Of a stretch of 64,000 nt of DNA, positions 50,493-59,931 are shown piece by piece (within the stretch, counting starts at the first letter, position 1; every line of letters starts with the position of its first letter). Source of the stretch: Salegentibacter_A chungangensis (GTDB lineage Bacteria > Bacteroidota > Bacteroidia > Flavobacteriales > Flavobacteriaceae); NCBI RefSeq assembly GCF_042678405.1, contig NZ_JBHTLI010000001.1:558001-622000 (forward strand). The letters run 5' to 3'. The notes beneath the pieces are model-generated. The model was not told the DNA's origin and made no database searches. It was given only the letters and a program-made list of their open reading frames with translations. The translations under genes were made by a program, and so were the position numbers.

Positions 50493-52157
50493 ATGAAACA
50501 AATCAATCCGAAAATCGCAATTCATATTATCCGCAAAACTTCAAAAACAAAAGCATTAAATGCTGCTTTAGCCTTTCTCATCTCATTTTTCAGCATTCAG
50601 ACGAGTGCCCAGCAGGCAAATGTTGCGGCAAGTATAGACTCAGCCCAGATCAAGATTGGGGAGCAGATAAAATACAGCGTTCAGGTAGAGACCGACTCGG
50701 CAAACCTTGTGGTCTTTCCTGAAAACTCCTTTACTCCTATGGAAGTGGTGGAATCCTTTAAACCTGATACCACCAGGGTACAGGATAAATTCCGGTTGCT
50801 GAAGGAATATTCGCTTACCAAGTTCGATTCAGGGAAATATGTGATCCCGCAGCAGAGGATTCTGGTAGCCGGGAAGGAGTTCTTAACCGATTCGATGCTG
50901 GTGGAGGTGGCTACGGTAGTGGTAGACACCACCAGGCAAAAGATGTATCCTATTAAAGCTTCGGTAGACATCCCGCCAAAATTCGGAATTCCGCTATGGG
51001 TATGGTATTTACTTGCAGCTCTTCTAATTCTCGGGCTTGTTTTATTCTTTATTTACCGAAGGAAGAAAAAGGCCGAAACCAAAAAAGAACTGCCGCCTTA
51101 TGAACAGGCGATGCAGGAACTGGCCAAACTGGATAACTCTCCTTTGCTGCAGCAAAGAGAGATCAAAGAGTATTATTCTCAACTTACCTCGTCGGTAAGA
51201 AGATACCTGGACAGAAAGGTCTATGACCGTGCTCTTGAAAGCACCACCAGTGAGCTTATCGACTATCTTGAGCTTAACCGGGAAGCAGGTAAGATAAAGC
51301 TTGACCAGGGAACCATAGATAACCTGAAAAAGATCCTGCAGCGGGCCGATCTGGCGAAATTTGCCAATTCCCGTCCCGATGTGATCACCGCCAAGGAGGA
51401 CCGTTCAAAGGTTGAGCATATCATTAATGATGTAAAAGCATCTACCCCGGAGCCCTCTGAAGAAGAATTGCTTAAAGACGAAGAATACAGGAAAGAAAGA
51501 CTTCAAAGAAGGCGTCAGCGCAGGGTGATCGCCGGAGCAGTGGGCGGGGTGCTTATCCTGGTGATTGCCGTGTCTATTCTTGCCGCAACCAAGGGCTTTA
51601 CCTACGTAAAAGATACTTTTCTTGGCCACCCAACCAAGGAACTGCTTGAAGGAGAATGGATAAGAAGTGAATATGGAACTCCACCTGTCACCATTACCAC
51701 TCCTGAAGTCTTAAAGCGAGGCGAGCTTCCGCTTTCCGAAAGTGCGAAAAAGGCGATGCTGGGACGAGAAACCTTTATGTATGGCAGCCTTATCAGTAAT
51801 TTTTATACGGTTCTGAACACGGTAAAATTCGGCAATCAGCAACAGGACTTCGACCTTGAAAAAGCTGTAGACGGAATCTATGAGTACCTTGAAAAGCAGG
51901 GAGCACGAAATATCATAATGAAACAGGAAGACTTTACCACCGTGAACGGAGCCAAGGGAATCAAGGTATTCGGAACCCTGGAGATCGAAAATCCGGTTAC
52001 CAAAAGGCCTGTGCAAAACGAATATATGATCCTTAATTTTGCTGAAAACGGAGGTTTTGAGCAGATTACTGTTATTTATGATGTGGGTGATGTCTATGCC
52101 GAAGAGATTGCCGGACGGATTATCAACTCGGTAGAACTAAAAAATATTGAAAACTGA
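50493..52157 (+). CDS. BatD-like membrane protein of the Bat operon (DUF4381-related)
   Basis: The 554-residue protein begins with a signal-like segment (AFLISFFSIQTSAQ, to about residue 39), then an extracytoplasmic beta-rich domain (ASIDSAQIKIGEQIKYSVQVE), a membrane helix near residues 168-188 (WVWYLLAALLILGLVLFFIY), a cytoplasmic helical region with a DUF4381-like layout (YSQLTSSVRRYLDRKVYDRALESTTSELI), a second helix near residues 346-368 and a C-terminal extracytoplasmic domain. The stop overlaps the BatA ATG by one base (TGATG). It is one gene more than the minimal Bat set and resembles BatD in its N-terminal half. Function is unknown. Confidence 0.75.
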   Translation: MKQINPKIAIHIIRKTSKTKALNAALAFLISFFSIQTSAQQANVAASIDSAQIKIGEQIKYSVQVETDSANLVVFPENSFTPMEVVESFKPDTTRVQDKFRLLKEYSLTKFDSGKYVIPQQRILVAGKEFLTDSMLVEVATVVVDTTRQKMYPIKASVDIPPKFGIPLWVWYLLAALLILGLVLFFIYRRKKKAETKKELPPYEQAMQELAKLDNSPLLQQREIKEYYSQLTSSVRRYLDRKVYDRALESTTSELIDYLELNREAGKIKLDQGTIDNLKKILQRADLAKFANSRPDVITAKEDRSKVEHIINDVKASTPEPSEEELLKDEEYRKERLQRRRQRRVIAGAVGGVLILVIAVSILAATKGFTYVKDTFLGHPTKELLEGEWIRSEYGTPPVTITTPEVLKRGELPLSESAKKAMLGRETFMYGSLISNFYTVLNTVKFGNQQQDFDLEKAVDGIYEYLEKQGARNIIMKQEDFTTVNGAKGIKVFGTLEIENPVTKRPVQNEYMILNFAENGGFEQITVIYDVGDVYAEEIAGRIINSVELKNIEN

Positions 52158-53161
52158 TGTTTGCCAATTTCACATTTGAAGATCCGCAGTTTTTCTGGTT
52201 ATTGCTGTTGTTGCCGGTGGCCATAGCCTGGTATTTCTGGAAACGGAACAGGCAATCGCCCGAACTTAAGATCTCCAGTATTAAAGGCTTTAAAGCCTCA
52301 CCGGGGATATTAGGCAAACTGAAACCGGTGCTTTTTATCCTAAGATTACTTGCCCTGGCGCTTATTATTACTGCAATGGCAAGGCCCAGAACGGTAGATG
52401 TGTCTACCAGAAGCAGCAGCACACAGGGAATCGATATTGTAATGGCGATAGATGTTTCGGCCAGTATGCTTGCCAGAGACCTGAAACCCAATCGTCTGGA
52501 CGCACTAAAAGAAGTGGCGACCAATTTTATTGAAGGACGCCCCAGTGACAGGATAGGCCTGGTGGTTTATGCGGGAGAAAGTTTTACCAAAACCCCGATC
52601 ACTACCGATAAAAGTATCGTACTTCGGGCAATGGAAGATATCGAGTATGATAATATCCTTCAAAGCGGAACGGCCATCGGTTCGGGACTGGCAACATCGG
52701 TAAACCGGCTGAAGGACAGTAAAGCCAAGAGCAAGGTGATTATCCTTCTTACCGACGGGGTGAACAATGCCGGGTTTATTGACCCCAAGATCGCCAGCGA
52801 GCTTGCGGTAGAGTTTGGAATAAAGGTGTACACCATTGGTGTGGGGAGTAACGGGATGGCGCTTTCACCCATCGGGATTACCCGTGGCGGAAGGATACAG
52901 TACGGAAATGTGCAGGTGGAGATAGACGAAGAACTGCTGAAGCAGATTGCCGAAGATACCGGAGGAGAATATTTCAGGGCGACCGATAATGAGAAACTGG
53001 AAGAGATATATGAAGAGATCGATGCCTTAGAAAAGACAGAAATTGAAGAATTCAGATACTATAATTATGATGAGAAATTCAGGCCTTTTGCGCTTCTTGC
53101 CTGCGGCTTGCTGTTGTTTGAGGTCTTGCTGAGGTTCACCGTTTTCAGAAGTTTTATCTAA
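52157..53161 (+). CDS. batA: BatA: VWA domain membrane protein
   Basis: The 334-residue protein has an N-terminal helix pair (residues 10-25 and 55-80), a VWA domain with MIDAS MAIDVSASMLARDLKPNR (about residues 95-112) and the second metal loop VIILLTDGVNNAGF (about residue 195), and a C-terminal helix (LLACGLLLFEVLLRF). Bat proteins were linked to aerotolerance in Bacteroides; the VWA domain faces the periplasm. Its start overlaps the stop of the upstream BatD-like gene by one base, and BatB follows 17 bases later. Confidence 0.92.
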   Translation: MFANFTFEDPQFFWLLLLLPVAIAWYFWKRNRQSPELKISSIKGFKASPGILGKLKPVLFILRLLALALIITAMARPRTVDVSTRSSSTQGIDIVMAIDVSASMLARDLKPNRLDALKEVATNFIEGRPSDRIGLVVYAGESFTKTPITTDKSIVLRAMEDIEYDNILQSGTAIGSGLATSVNRLKDSKAKSKVIILLTDGVNNAGFIDPKIASELAVEFGIKVYTIGVGSNGMALSPIGITRGGRIQYGNVQVEIDEELLKQIAEDTGGEYFRATDNEKLEEIYEEIDALEKTEIEEFRYYNYDEKFRPFALLACGLLLFEVLLRFTVFRSFI

Positions 53162-53178
53162 AAATCAGATAGTATTAA

Positions 53179-54228
53179 ATGTACGTTTTAGAAGAGAAAA
53201 TATATTTTTGGTTGTTGCTGGTAATCCCGGTAGTGGTGCTGTTGTATGTATTGCTGCTGTTCTGGCAGAAACGTACCCGGAAAAAATTTGCAAATCCGGA
53301 GCTGTTCCCGTCTCTTGCCCCTAACAGATCTGCCTTTAAATCGCTTATTAAACTGGTCATCTTTCTTCTGGCTATTGCAAGTTTTGTCCTGGCACTTGTT
53401 AATCCGAAGATTGGCACGAAAATGGAAACGGTTAAAAGGGAAGGAGTGGATATTGTGTTTGCCATAGATGTTTCCAAAAGTATGGAGGCTGAAGATGTGG
53501 CGCCCAACAGGATAGAGAAATCAAAGCAGCTGGTGACACAGATCATTAATAACCTGGGAAGTGACAGGGTTGGGATCATCGCCTATGCCGGAAGTGCATT
53601 CCCGCAGCTCCCCATAACCACAGATTATGGTTCAGCGAAGATGTTCCTGCAGGCATTGAACACCGATATGCTTTCTTCTCAGGGTACCGCGATTAGTGAT
53701 GCCATCGAGCTGGCCACCACCTATTATGATGACGAATCGCAGACAAACCGGGTGATGTTCATTATTAGTGACGGGGAAGACCACGAAGGGAATGTTGAAG
53801 ATATCGCGCAGGAGGCCTCAAACAAAGGGATAAGGATTTTCACCATTGGGGTAGGAACCGAAAAGGGAAACCCTATTCCTATAAAGAGGAACGGTGTGGT
53901 TCAGAATTATAAAAAAGACAATCAGGGGGAAACGGTGATCACAAAGTTACAGCCGGAAACCCTGCAGGAGATTGCTTCGGAAACTAACGGAGAGTATATC
54001 CCCGGGAATATCACGTCAAGCGTGACGAAAAAGGTGCAGGAAATTCTTCAGGATATTGAAAAGACCGAATTTGAGGATAAACAATTTGCCGACTTTAAAT
54101 CGCAATTCCAGTGGTTCCTCGGTCTCGGGTTTTTTCTGTTGTTCCTGGATATCTTCCTTCTGGAGAGAAAAACTGCCTGGGTCAGGAAGCTTAACCTGTT
54201 CAACGAAAAAAGAAGAAAGGATAAATAG
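53179..54228 (+). CDS. batB: BatB: VWA domain membrane protein
   Basis: The 349-residue protein is a paralogue of BatA with the same layout: N-terminal membrane helices (VIPVVVLLYVLLLF and LVIFLLAIASFVLALV), MIDAS FAIDVSKSMEAEDVAPNR (about residues 96-113), metal loop MFIISDGEDHEGN (about residue 195) and a C-terminal helix (FLGLGFFLLFLDIFLLE). The two VWA proteins probably form a membrane complex with BatC, BatD and BatE. Its stop directly abuts the BatC start (54229). Confidence 0.92.
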   Translation: MYVLEEKIYFWLLLVIPVVVLLYVLLLFWQKRTRKKFANPELFPSLAPNRSAFKSLIKLVIFLLAIASFVLALVNPKIGTKMETVKREGVDIVFAIDVSKSMEAEDVAPNRIEKSKQLVTQIINNLGSDRVGIIAYAGSAFPQLPITTDYGSAKMFLQALNTDMLSSQGTAISDAIELATTYYDDESQTNRVMFIISDGEDHEGNVEDIAQEASNKGIRIFTIGVGTEKGNPIPIKRNGVVQNYKKDNQGETVITKLQPETLQEIASETNGEYIPGNITSSVTKKVQEILQDIEKTEFEDKQFADFKSQFQWFLGLGFFLLFLDIFLLERKTAWVRKLNLFNEKRRKDK

Positions 54229-55116
54229 ATGAGATCGAAAGCTTTTATAACAGAAGTGATTTTCACGGGTATTTTCTGCCTGCTGTTTTTTCTTCCCGCA
54301 ACTTTATCGGCACAGGAAGCTGTAGATAAGAAAGAGCGGGAGCAGGCAATTCAGTATCTTAGGGAAGCCGAAGATGCCCTTGCAGAAAACGACTTTGCTT
54401 CAGCTGAAGCTGCTTACCGAAAAGCCATAGCCAAAGATCCTTCAAATACTGTGGCCAGGTATAATATGGGAAACCTCTATTACAACAAGGAAAAGGCAGC
54501 AGCTGCCGGGGAACGCCTGAAACAGGCAGGAAAGATCTCTGACGATAAAGAGGAGAAGCACCGGATTTTTCATAACCTCGGGAACTCCTATATGAAACAG
54601 AAGAATTACCAGGCCGCTGTTGAAGCTTATAAAAATGCCCTGCGAAATGTGCCTTCAGATGAAGAGACCCGTTATAACCTTGCCCTGGCCAAAGAGATGC
54701 TGAAAAAACAGCAACAACAGAACCAGGATAAAAATAAAGACGATAAGGGCGGAAAGGATAACCAGGATAAAAAAGACCAGAATAAGGACAAGAAGAACCA
54801 GGACGGAGAAGGTGGTGAAGATGAGAAGAAGGAAGGTGAGCCGAAGGATGAAGGAGAGGACAAGAAAGATAAGGATAAGGAGAACAAGGGAGACAACGAA
54901 GATAAAAAGGATCAGGGCGATAAAGATAAACAGAAGCAAGGCGAAGGAGACAAGGATAAGAAGAAGCCCCAGCCTCAGCCTGCTCAGGGTAAGCTTTCGC
55001 CTCAGCAAATCAAGAATCTTCTGGAAGCAATGAATAATGAAGAGAAGAAGGTGCAGGATAAGATAAATGCCAAAAAGACCAAAGGAGCCCCGGTAAGATC
55101 AGAGAAAGACTGGTAA
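54229..55116 (+). CDS. batC: BatC: TPR protein with long charged linker
   Basis: The 295-residue protein has a signal or anchor segment (VIFTGIFCLLFFLPATLSAQ, to about residue 27), three TPR repeats (residues 35-155; AIAKDPSNTVARYNMGNLYY, RIFHNLGNSYMKQKNYQAAVEAYKNALR), then about 100 residues made almost only of K, D, E, N, Q and G, and a short end with LSPQQIKNLLEAMNNEEKKVQDK. The charged linker is presumably disordered and holds the TPR part at a distance from the membrane partners. It lies in the Bat operon between the VWA genes and BatD. Its antisense strand carries long apparent frames that are artefacts of this composition. Confidence 0.88.
   Translation: MRSKAFITEVIFTGIFCLLFFLPATLSAQEAVDKKEREQAIQYLREAEDALAENDFASAEAAYRKAIAKDPSNTVARYNMGNLYYNKEKAAAAGERLKQAGKISDDKEEKHRIFHNLGNSYMKQKNYQAAVEAYKNALRNVPSDEETRYNLALAKEMLKKQQQQNQDKNKDDKGGKDNQDKKDQNKDKKNQDGEGGEDEKKEGEPKDEGEDKKDKDKENKGDNEDKKDQGDKDKQKQGEGDKDKKKPQPQPAQGKLSPQQIKNLLEAMNNEEKKVQDKINAKKTKGAPVRSEKDW
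54715..54965 (+). repeat. Low-complexity coding segment in batC
   Basis: Repeated AAGGATAAG, GACAAG and GAAGGT units encode the KDK/DKK/NQD linker. It is a purine-rich, near-repetitive stretch on the plus strand that is a likely site of length variation. Confidence 0.75.
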
Positions 55117-55168
55117 AATTTTTGTTGTAAAAAAACCTGGAAACAAGACTAAATATAGTTCGTTTAAA

Positions 55169-56932
55169 ATGAAATTGAAATTAATCTTAATAAGCTTTTT
55201 TCTATGCGCGGCCAACCTGGTGCAGTCCCAGGTTAGGTTCGAGGCTAAGGTGAGTAAAGACAAGCTGGGGATTAACGAGCGCCTCAGAATTGATTTCGAG
55301 ATGAATGAAGACGGGGATAACTTCAGGCCGCCTTCTTTCGAAGGGTTTACGGTTGTAGGGGGGCCAAACCAGGCGGTTAGTAACAGCTGGATAAACGGAA
55401 AAAGAACATATTCAAAGACCTATAGTTATTTTCTTCAGCCCGAAGAACGGGGAACTCAGACCATAGGTCAGGCTGAGATCACCATAGACGGGACAGTATA
55501 TAAAACCTCGCCGGTAGACGTACAGGTAACTGCCGCGGTAGACAGGCCTACGGGAGGTAATGACAGCGATATTGTGGCTTCTGAGAACCTTCATCTTGTG
55601 GCTGAGATATCCAACACTAATCCGTATTTAAACGAAGCCATTACGGTGGTTTACAAGCTTTATGTGAGTCCGCGTATAAGCGTGAGTAACTGGAGGGAGC
55701 TGGACAATCCCAAATACAGCGATTTTTGGAGTCAGAACATAGACATTAAGCAATTAAGGGTGGAGAATGGCGAATACGAGGGAGAACCTTACCGCTATGT
55801 GGTGCTTAGAAAGACCATATTATATCCGCAGAAAACCGGAGAGCTGGATATCGAGCCGCTTGCTTTGAGTGTTGCAGTAGATGTGCCAAGTGAAAGAAGG
55901 GATATTTTTGGAAGCAGGATATATAAGACAGTAAATAAAACCGTAGCAGCGGGAAATCGTAAGATAAGGGTGAAGCCTTTGCCCGCCACAGGGCGACCTG
56001 CAGATTTTACAGGGGCGGTCGGGGATTTCGAGTTCAATGTAAAAGCCAGCAAGACCGAGCTGGAAGCGAACGAATCTCTTACGGCTACGGTGGAAGTAAA
56101 GGGGAGCGGAAATTTAAAGCTTTTTGACCTTCCCGTACTAACAGCCCCAAGTTCGCTGGAAATGTATGAGCCGGAGCGGGAAGAGAATGTGAGGACGAAC
56201 CTTAACGGAATGCAGGGAAGCATTTCTGAAAACTATACCATTGTTCCGTCAAGAAAAGGGAAATACCCTATTCCTTCCGTAAGCTTTTCATATTTTGACC
56301 TTGAGGATGAAAAATATAAAACGGTAAATTCTGAAGAGATCCTTATAGATGTGGAACAAGGTCCGTCTATGGGAGCAGGTCAGAGAGATCTGGCTGCATC
56401 TAAAAAAGGAGTAGATCTATCAGCAGAACAGTTTCGTTATATCAAACTAAATACAAATTTGAAGCCCTTGCAACAGCAGGCCTTTTTAGGTTCCTGGGAG
56501 TTCTGGACCTTGCTTGGCTTTCCATTGCTGGCTATTCCCCTAGCGATCTTATTAGGAAGAAAACGTGAGGAGCGAGCCAGGGATGTTGTGGGTAGACGGA
56601 GCCGAAAAGCCGACAGGCTGGCAAGAAAATATCTTTCTGAAGCCAGAAAGAATCTGGGTGATCAGACCGGCTTCTATGAAGCCCTGGAGCGGGCAATGCA
56701 TAATTATCTGAAGGCGAAGCTGCATATCCAGACCTCTGAAATGAGTAAAGAAAGAATTCGTGAAACTCTGATCGATAAGGGAGTTGATCAAAGTACGGTT
56801 TCAGAATTTATAAGCCTTCTTGAAAGCTGTGAATTTGCAAGGTATACCCCGGCTTCCACTGCAACGATGCAGCAGGATTATGACAAAGCAGTAAGAGTGA
56901 TCTCAACATTGGATAAACAATTAGGAAAATGA
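55169..56932 (+). CDS. batD: BatD: oxygen-tolerance membrane protein
   Basis: The 587-residue protein has a signal peptide (LILISFFLCAANLVQS, to about residue 20), several beta-sandwich-like domains (FEAKVSKDKLGINERLRIDFEM, then the NPYLNEAITVVYKLYVSP and FEFNVKASKTELEANESLTATVEV blocks), a membrane helix near residues 446-466 (FWTLLGFPLLAIPLAILLG) and a cytoplasmic C-terminal region (KADRLARKYLSEARKNL). This is the BatD layout. It is 52 bases after batC, and its stop overlaps batE (ATGA, 4 bases). Confidence 0.9.
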   Translation: MKLKLILISFFLCAANLVQSQVRFEAKVSKDKLGINERLRIDFEMNEDGDNFRPPSFEGFTVVGGPNQAVSNSWINGKRTYSKTYSYFLQPEERGTQTIGQAEITIDGTVYKTSPVDVQVTAAVDRPTGGNDSDIVASENLHLVAEISNTNPYLNEAITVVYKLYVSPRISVSNWRELDNPKYSDFWSQNIDIKQLRVENGEYEGEPYRYVVLRKTILYPQKTGELDIEPLALSVAVDVPSERRDIFGSRIYKTVNKTVAAGNRKIRVKPLPATGRPADFTGAVGDFEFNVKASKTELEANESLTATVEVKGSGNLKLFDLPVLTAPSSLEMYEPEREENVRTNLNGMQGSISENYTIVPSRKGKYPIPSVSFSYFDLEDEKYKTVNSEEILIDVEQGPSMGAGQRDLAASKKGVDLSAEQFRYIKLNTNLKPLQQQAFLGSWEFWTLLGFPLLAIPLAILLGRKREERARDVVGRRSRKADRLARKYLSEARKNLGDQTGFYEALERAMHNYLKAKLHIQTSEMSKERIRETLIDKGVDQSTVSEFISLLESCEFARYTPASTATMQQDYDKAVRVISTLDKQLGK

Positions 56933-57678
56933 AAAACTTGATCTTTTACTTTCTGGTTTTAATTTCAGTTCCTGTATTCTCACAGAATGAAAAGTTGTTT
57001 GAAGAAGCCAATGCGGCTTATGCCGAAGGAAATTATCAAACGGCGGTAGATAAGTATGAACAGGTTCTGGAAAACGGAGAGGCCTCGGCTGAATTGTATT
57101 ATAACCTTGGGAATGCACATTACAAGCTTAATCATATCGCGCCCAGTATCTACAATTATGAAAAAGCCTTAAAGCTGGATCCCGGAAATGCCGATGCTAA
57201 AAATAATATAGAGTTCGCCAGGAATATGACCATAGATGATATTCCTGTTTCGGAAGAGACAGGGCTTCGGAAAATGGTGAATGGCCTGATCTCTGTCTTT
57301 AGTTTTAACACCTGGGCAAAACTGGCGGTGCTTTTCAGCTTTCTTTTTGTAGCGGGTTTTATAGCCTATTATTTTTCGAGATCCCCGCTAAAGAAGAGGA
57401 TGTTTTTTGCAGGATCTATAGCCTTTCTGATCATTTGTGCCGGTTCTGTATTCTTTGCTTTCGCGCAGCAGGGCATTCAGCAAAACAACCAGTATGGGAT
57501 AGTGTTTAGCGAAGAGGCTCCGGTGAGAACAGAACCCAATTTGAGGGTAGATGAGTCATTTATGCTTCACGAGGGTACAAAAGCCCGGCTTTTGGAAGAC
57601 TACCAGGAATGGGTTAAAATTGAACTTGCTGATGGTACCCAGGGTTGGATAAATGAAACCGATCTGAAAAAACTATAG
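56929..57678 (+). CDS. batE: BatE: TPR and SH3 domain protein
   Basis: The 249-residue protein has a signal peptide (YFLVLISVPVFSQ), two TPR repeats (residues 17-95; NAAYAEGNYQTAVDKYEQVL, ASAELYYNLGNAHYKLN), two membrane helices (about 125-150 and 160-180) and a C-terminal SH3b-like domain (GIVFSEEAPVRTEPNLRVDESFMLHEGTKARLLED) that may bind cell wall. It is the last gene of the Bat operon and overlaps batD by four bases. No terminator is seen directly after it. Confidence 0.88.
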   Translation: MKNLIFYFLVLISVPVFSQNEKLFEEANAAYAEGNYQTAVDKYEQVLENGEASAELYYNLGNAHYKLNHIAPSIYNYEKALKLDPGNADAKNNIEFARNMTIDDIPVSEETGLRKMVNGLISVFSFNTWAKLAVLFSFLFVAGFIAYYFSRSPLKKRMFFAGSIAFLIICAGSVFFAFAQQGIQQNNQYGIVFSEEAPVRTEPNLRVDESFMLHEGTKARLLEDYQEWVKIELADGTQGWINETDLKKL

Positions 57679-57719
57679 GGAAACCTGATACGCGTTTAGC
57701 AATAAATAATGGTGAGCGC

Positions 57720-57749
57720 TTTGCCAGAGATGAAAAATAAGTATTTTTG
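57720..57749 (+). promoter_or_regulatory. Promoter of the 95-residue protein gene (leaderless)
   Basis: TTTG (57720-57723), 18 bases, then TATTTTTG (57742-57749), a full match in both boxes. The GTG at 57754 follows four bases later. Confidence 0.7.
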
Positions 57750-57753
57750 CAGC

Positions 57754-58041
57754 GTGAAAAATATTGCGTACATACTGGCATTTATATTTACCAGCTTTAT
57801 TGCTACTCCTTCTATAGTAGCCTATATAGACAGTGCAGTAGATATTTCTTTTGCCTATGACGTGAATGAGGAGGAGAGTTCCAAAAACCAGCTTACCATT
57901 GAATATGACATAAAGGAACTTCATTCTAATTACAGGAGCATTGAGTTTCTAAAGGAACAGGAAGGCCACGGTCATTATTACTCAAATAACTACAGGCCGG
58001 TTTGTCTTGATGTGACTTCCCCCCCGCCTAAACGGGCATAA
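57754..58041 (+). CDS. Small secreted protein upstream of SulP, unknown function
   Basis: The 95-residue protein starts at GTG, giving MKNIAYILAFIFTSFIATPS, a signal peptide that likely ends at VA near residue 24. The mature part is acidic and His-rich near the end (EGHGHYYSNNYR), finishing TSPPPKRA. The longer frame from 57709 adds 15 residues, but it starts upstream of the promoter. The family is one I recall as a conserved Flavobacteriaceae protein close to transport genes, without known function. It lies upstream of the SulP-carbonic anhydrase pair, with a 242-base gap in which I see nothing. Confidence 0.65.
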   Translation: MKNIAYILAFIFTSFIATPSIVAYIDSAVDISFAYDVNEEESSKNQLTIEYDIKELHSNYRSIEFLKEQEGHGHYYSNNYRPVCLDVTSPPPKRA

Positions 58042-58283
58042 ATTACTTTTCGTTTCAGGAATATTTCTATCGGTATTTTAATGCCCTGCACGGTTATGTG
58101 GCGGAGTAACACCGAAGTATTCCATTATTAAATCCTTAAAAATAAAATTACAGGTTGTCTGCAACCCTGGATTTCCTTTTTCCATTTTTGGGAACAGGGG
58201 AGATCTGATTGCCAGGTTTAAAATGAAAGTATTTCGCCTGATACAGCTATATAAGCAGATGCCTAAATAAAAATATTGTTATA

Positions 58284-59864
58284 ATGTTCAAACAGTTTAA
58301 TAAAGACTTTCCGGCAAGTGTTGTCGTATTTTTCGTTGCTATCCCTTTATGTCTTGGGATCGCACTGGCTAGTGGCGCACCCTTATTTTCAGGTTTAATT
58401 TCGGGTATCGTTGGGGGTATTGTAGTTGGAGCTATAAGTGGTTCCAGTCTTGGAGTTAGCGGTCCTGCTGCTGGTCTTGCGGCCATCGTACTTGCTGCTA
58501 TCGCCAGTTTGGGGAGCTATCAGAACTTCCTGCTTGCGGTAGTTCTCGCGGGAGCAATTCAAATTCTCTTTGGAGTTCTTAAAGCCGGAATCATCGGGTA
58601 TTATTTCCCTTCTTCGGTGATCAAGGGGATGCTTACCGGTATCGGGATCATCATCATTTTAAAACAGATCCCGCACTTCTTCGGATATGAAGGAGACCCT
58701 CAGGGAGACTGGGCTTTTTTCCAGGTAGATGGAGAAAACACCTTTTCAGGCTTGATAAACACCGTGAATAATATTAGTCCCGGTGCTACTCTTATCGCTT
58801 TTATAGGAATGTTCATCCTGGTCTTATGGGAAGCCGTTCTAACCAAAAAAGCGAAGATATTCAGGTTGATCCAGGGGCCTTTGGTTGCGGTTGCAGCCGG
58901 GATCATATTTTATTTGTTAACCCAGGGTTCTGAAACTTTTGCTATTTCCAGTGAACACCTTGTGAACGTGCCGGTGCCGGATAGCTTCGATTCATTTATA
59001 GGTCAGTTTACCTTTCCTTCCTTCAAAATGATAGGGAATCCTGAAATCTGGGTCACTGCTTTTACAATTGCACTTGTGGCAAGTCTTGAAACTCTGCTTT
59101 GTGTGGAAGCGACCGATAAACTGGATCCGCATAAAAGAACCACCCCTACCAACAGGGAACTTTTTGCCCAGGGTACAGGAAATATGATTTCCGGATTCAT
59201 TGGAGGACTGCCTATTACCCAGGTAATCGTAAGGAGTTCGGCAAATATCCAGTCGGGGGGTCAAACCAAACTTTCGGCTATATTTCACGGAGTTCTTTTG
59301 TTGATTTCAGTTATTGTTATTCCCGGGATCCTGAACCTGATTCCGCTTTCGGTACTGGCAGCCATTCTATTTCTGGTAGGTTATAAACTGGCGAAGCCAA
59401 GTCTTTTCGTAGAAATGTACCAAAAAGGCTGGAAGCAGTCCATTCCTTTTATAGTGACTATTGTGGGGATCGTTTTTGGAGACCTGCTGATTGGTATAAG
59501 CCTTGGATTGGTGATAGGTGTCTTCGTGATCCTTATCAAGAGTTACCAGAACTCTTACTTCCTGCATATCGAAAATGTGGGTAATGGAAATAAGAGCATA
59601 AAAATGACCCTTGCAGAGGAAGTGACCTTTATCAACAAAGGTGCGATCATCAAGGAACTTAATAATCTTGAGGAGAATTCTTATCTTACGCTGGATGTAA
59701 CCAAGACGCGTTATCTTGATAATGATATCATTGAAATTCTGGATGACTTTAAGGTGAAAGCCGAAGAAAGAAATATTAACATTAAACTTATTTCTGAAAG
59801 GGGAGTGATTGAAAACCCTGAGAGTTATTACCAGTTCTTCAGGTTAGAAAAAAAACCTGCATAA
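58284..59864 (+). CDS. SulP family anion transporter (bicarbonate or sulfate)
   Basis: The 526-residue protein has about eleven membrane segments. The SulP signature is seen in FVAIPLCLGIALASGAPLFSG (residues 17-37) and SLGVSGPAAGLAAIVLAAI (about residues 54-72); SLETLLCVEATDKLDPHKR (about residue 267) is a second family block. A short C-terminal STAS domain follows, with DVTKTRYLDNDIIEILDDF (about residues 473-491). The downstream beta-carbonic anhydrase makes bicarbonate the most likely substrate, driven by Na+ or H+; this is inference from the pair. It begins the SulP-can unit. Confidence 0.93.
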   Translation: MFKQFNKDFPASVVVFFVAIPLCLGIALASGAPLFSGLISGIVGGIVVGAISGSSLGVSGPAAGLAAIVLAAIASLGSYQNFLLAVVLAGAIQILFGVLKAGIIGYYFPSSVIKGMLTGIGIIIILKQIPHFFGYEGDPQGDWAFFQVDGENTFSGLINTVNNISPGATLIAFIGMFILVLWEAVLTKKAKIFRLIQGPLVAVAAGIIFYLLTQGSETFAISSEHLVNVPVPDSFDSFIGQFTFPSFKMIGNPEIWVTAFTIALVASLETLLCVEATDKLDPHKRTTPTNRELFAQGTGNMISGFIGGLPITQVIVRSSANIQSGGQTKLSAIFHGVLLLISVIVIPGILNLIPLSVLAAILFLVGYKLAKPSLFVEMYQKGWKQSIPFIVTIVGIVFGDLLIGISLGLVIGVFVILIKSYQNSYFLHIENVGNGNKSIKMTLAEEVTFINKGAIIKELNNLEENSYLTLDVTKTRYLDNDIIEILDDFKVKAEERNINIKLISERGVIENPESYYQFFRLEKKPA

Positions 59865-59931
59865 ACAAAAAATTAAACAACAAACCGGAGATCCTTCTAC
59901 GGAAGGCTCTCTTATAAAAACACATATAATT

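Noticed and set aside
54655..55008. Long minus-strand frames opposite batC encoding hydrophobic Leu/Ile/Phe/Ser-rich proteins.
   Set aside because: They arise from the complement of the Lys/Asp/Glu-rich linker codons; no homology or start context supports them.
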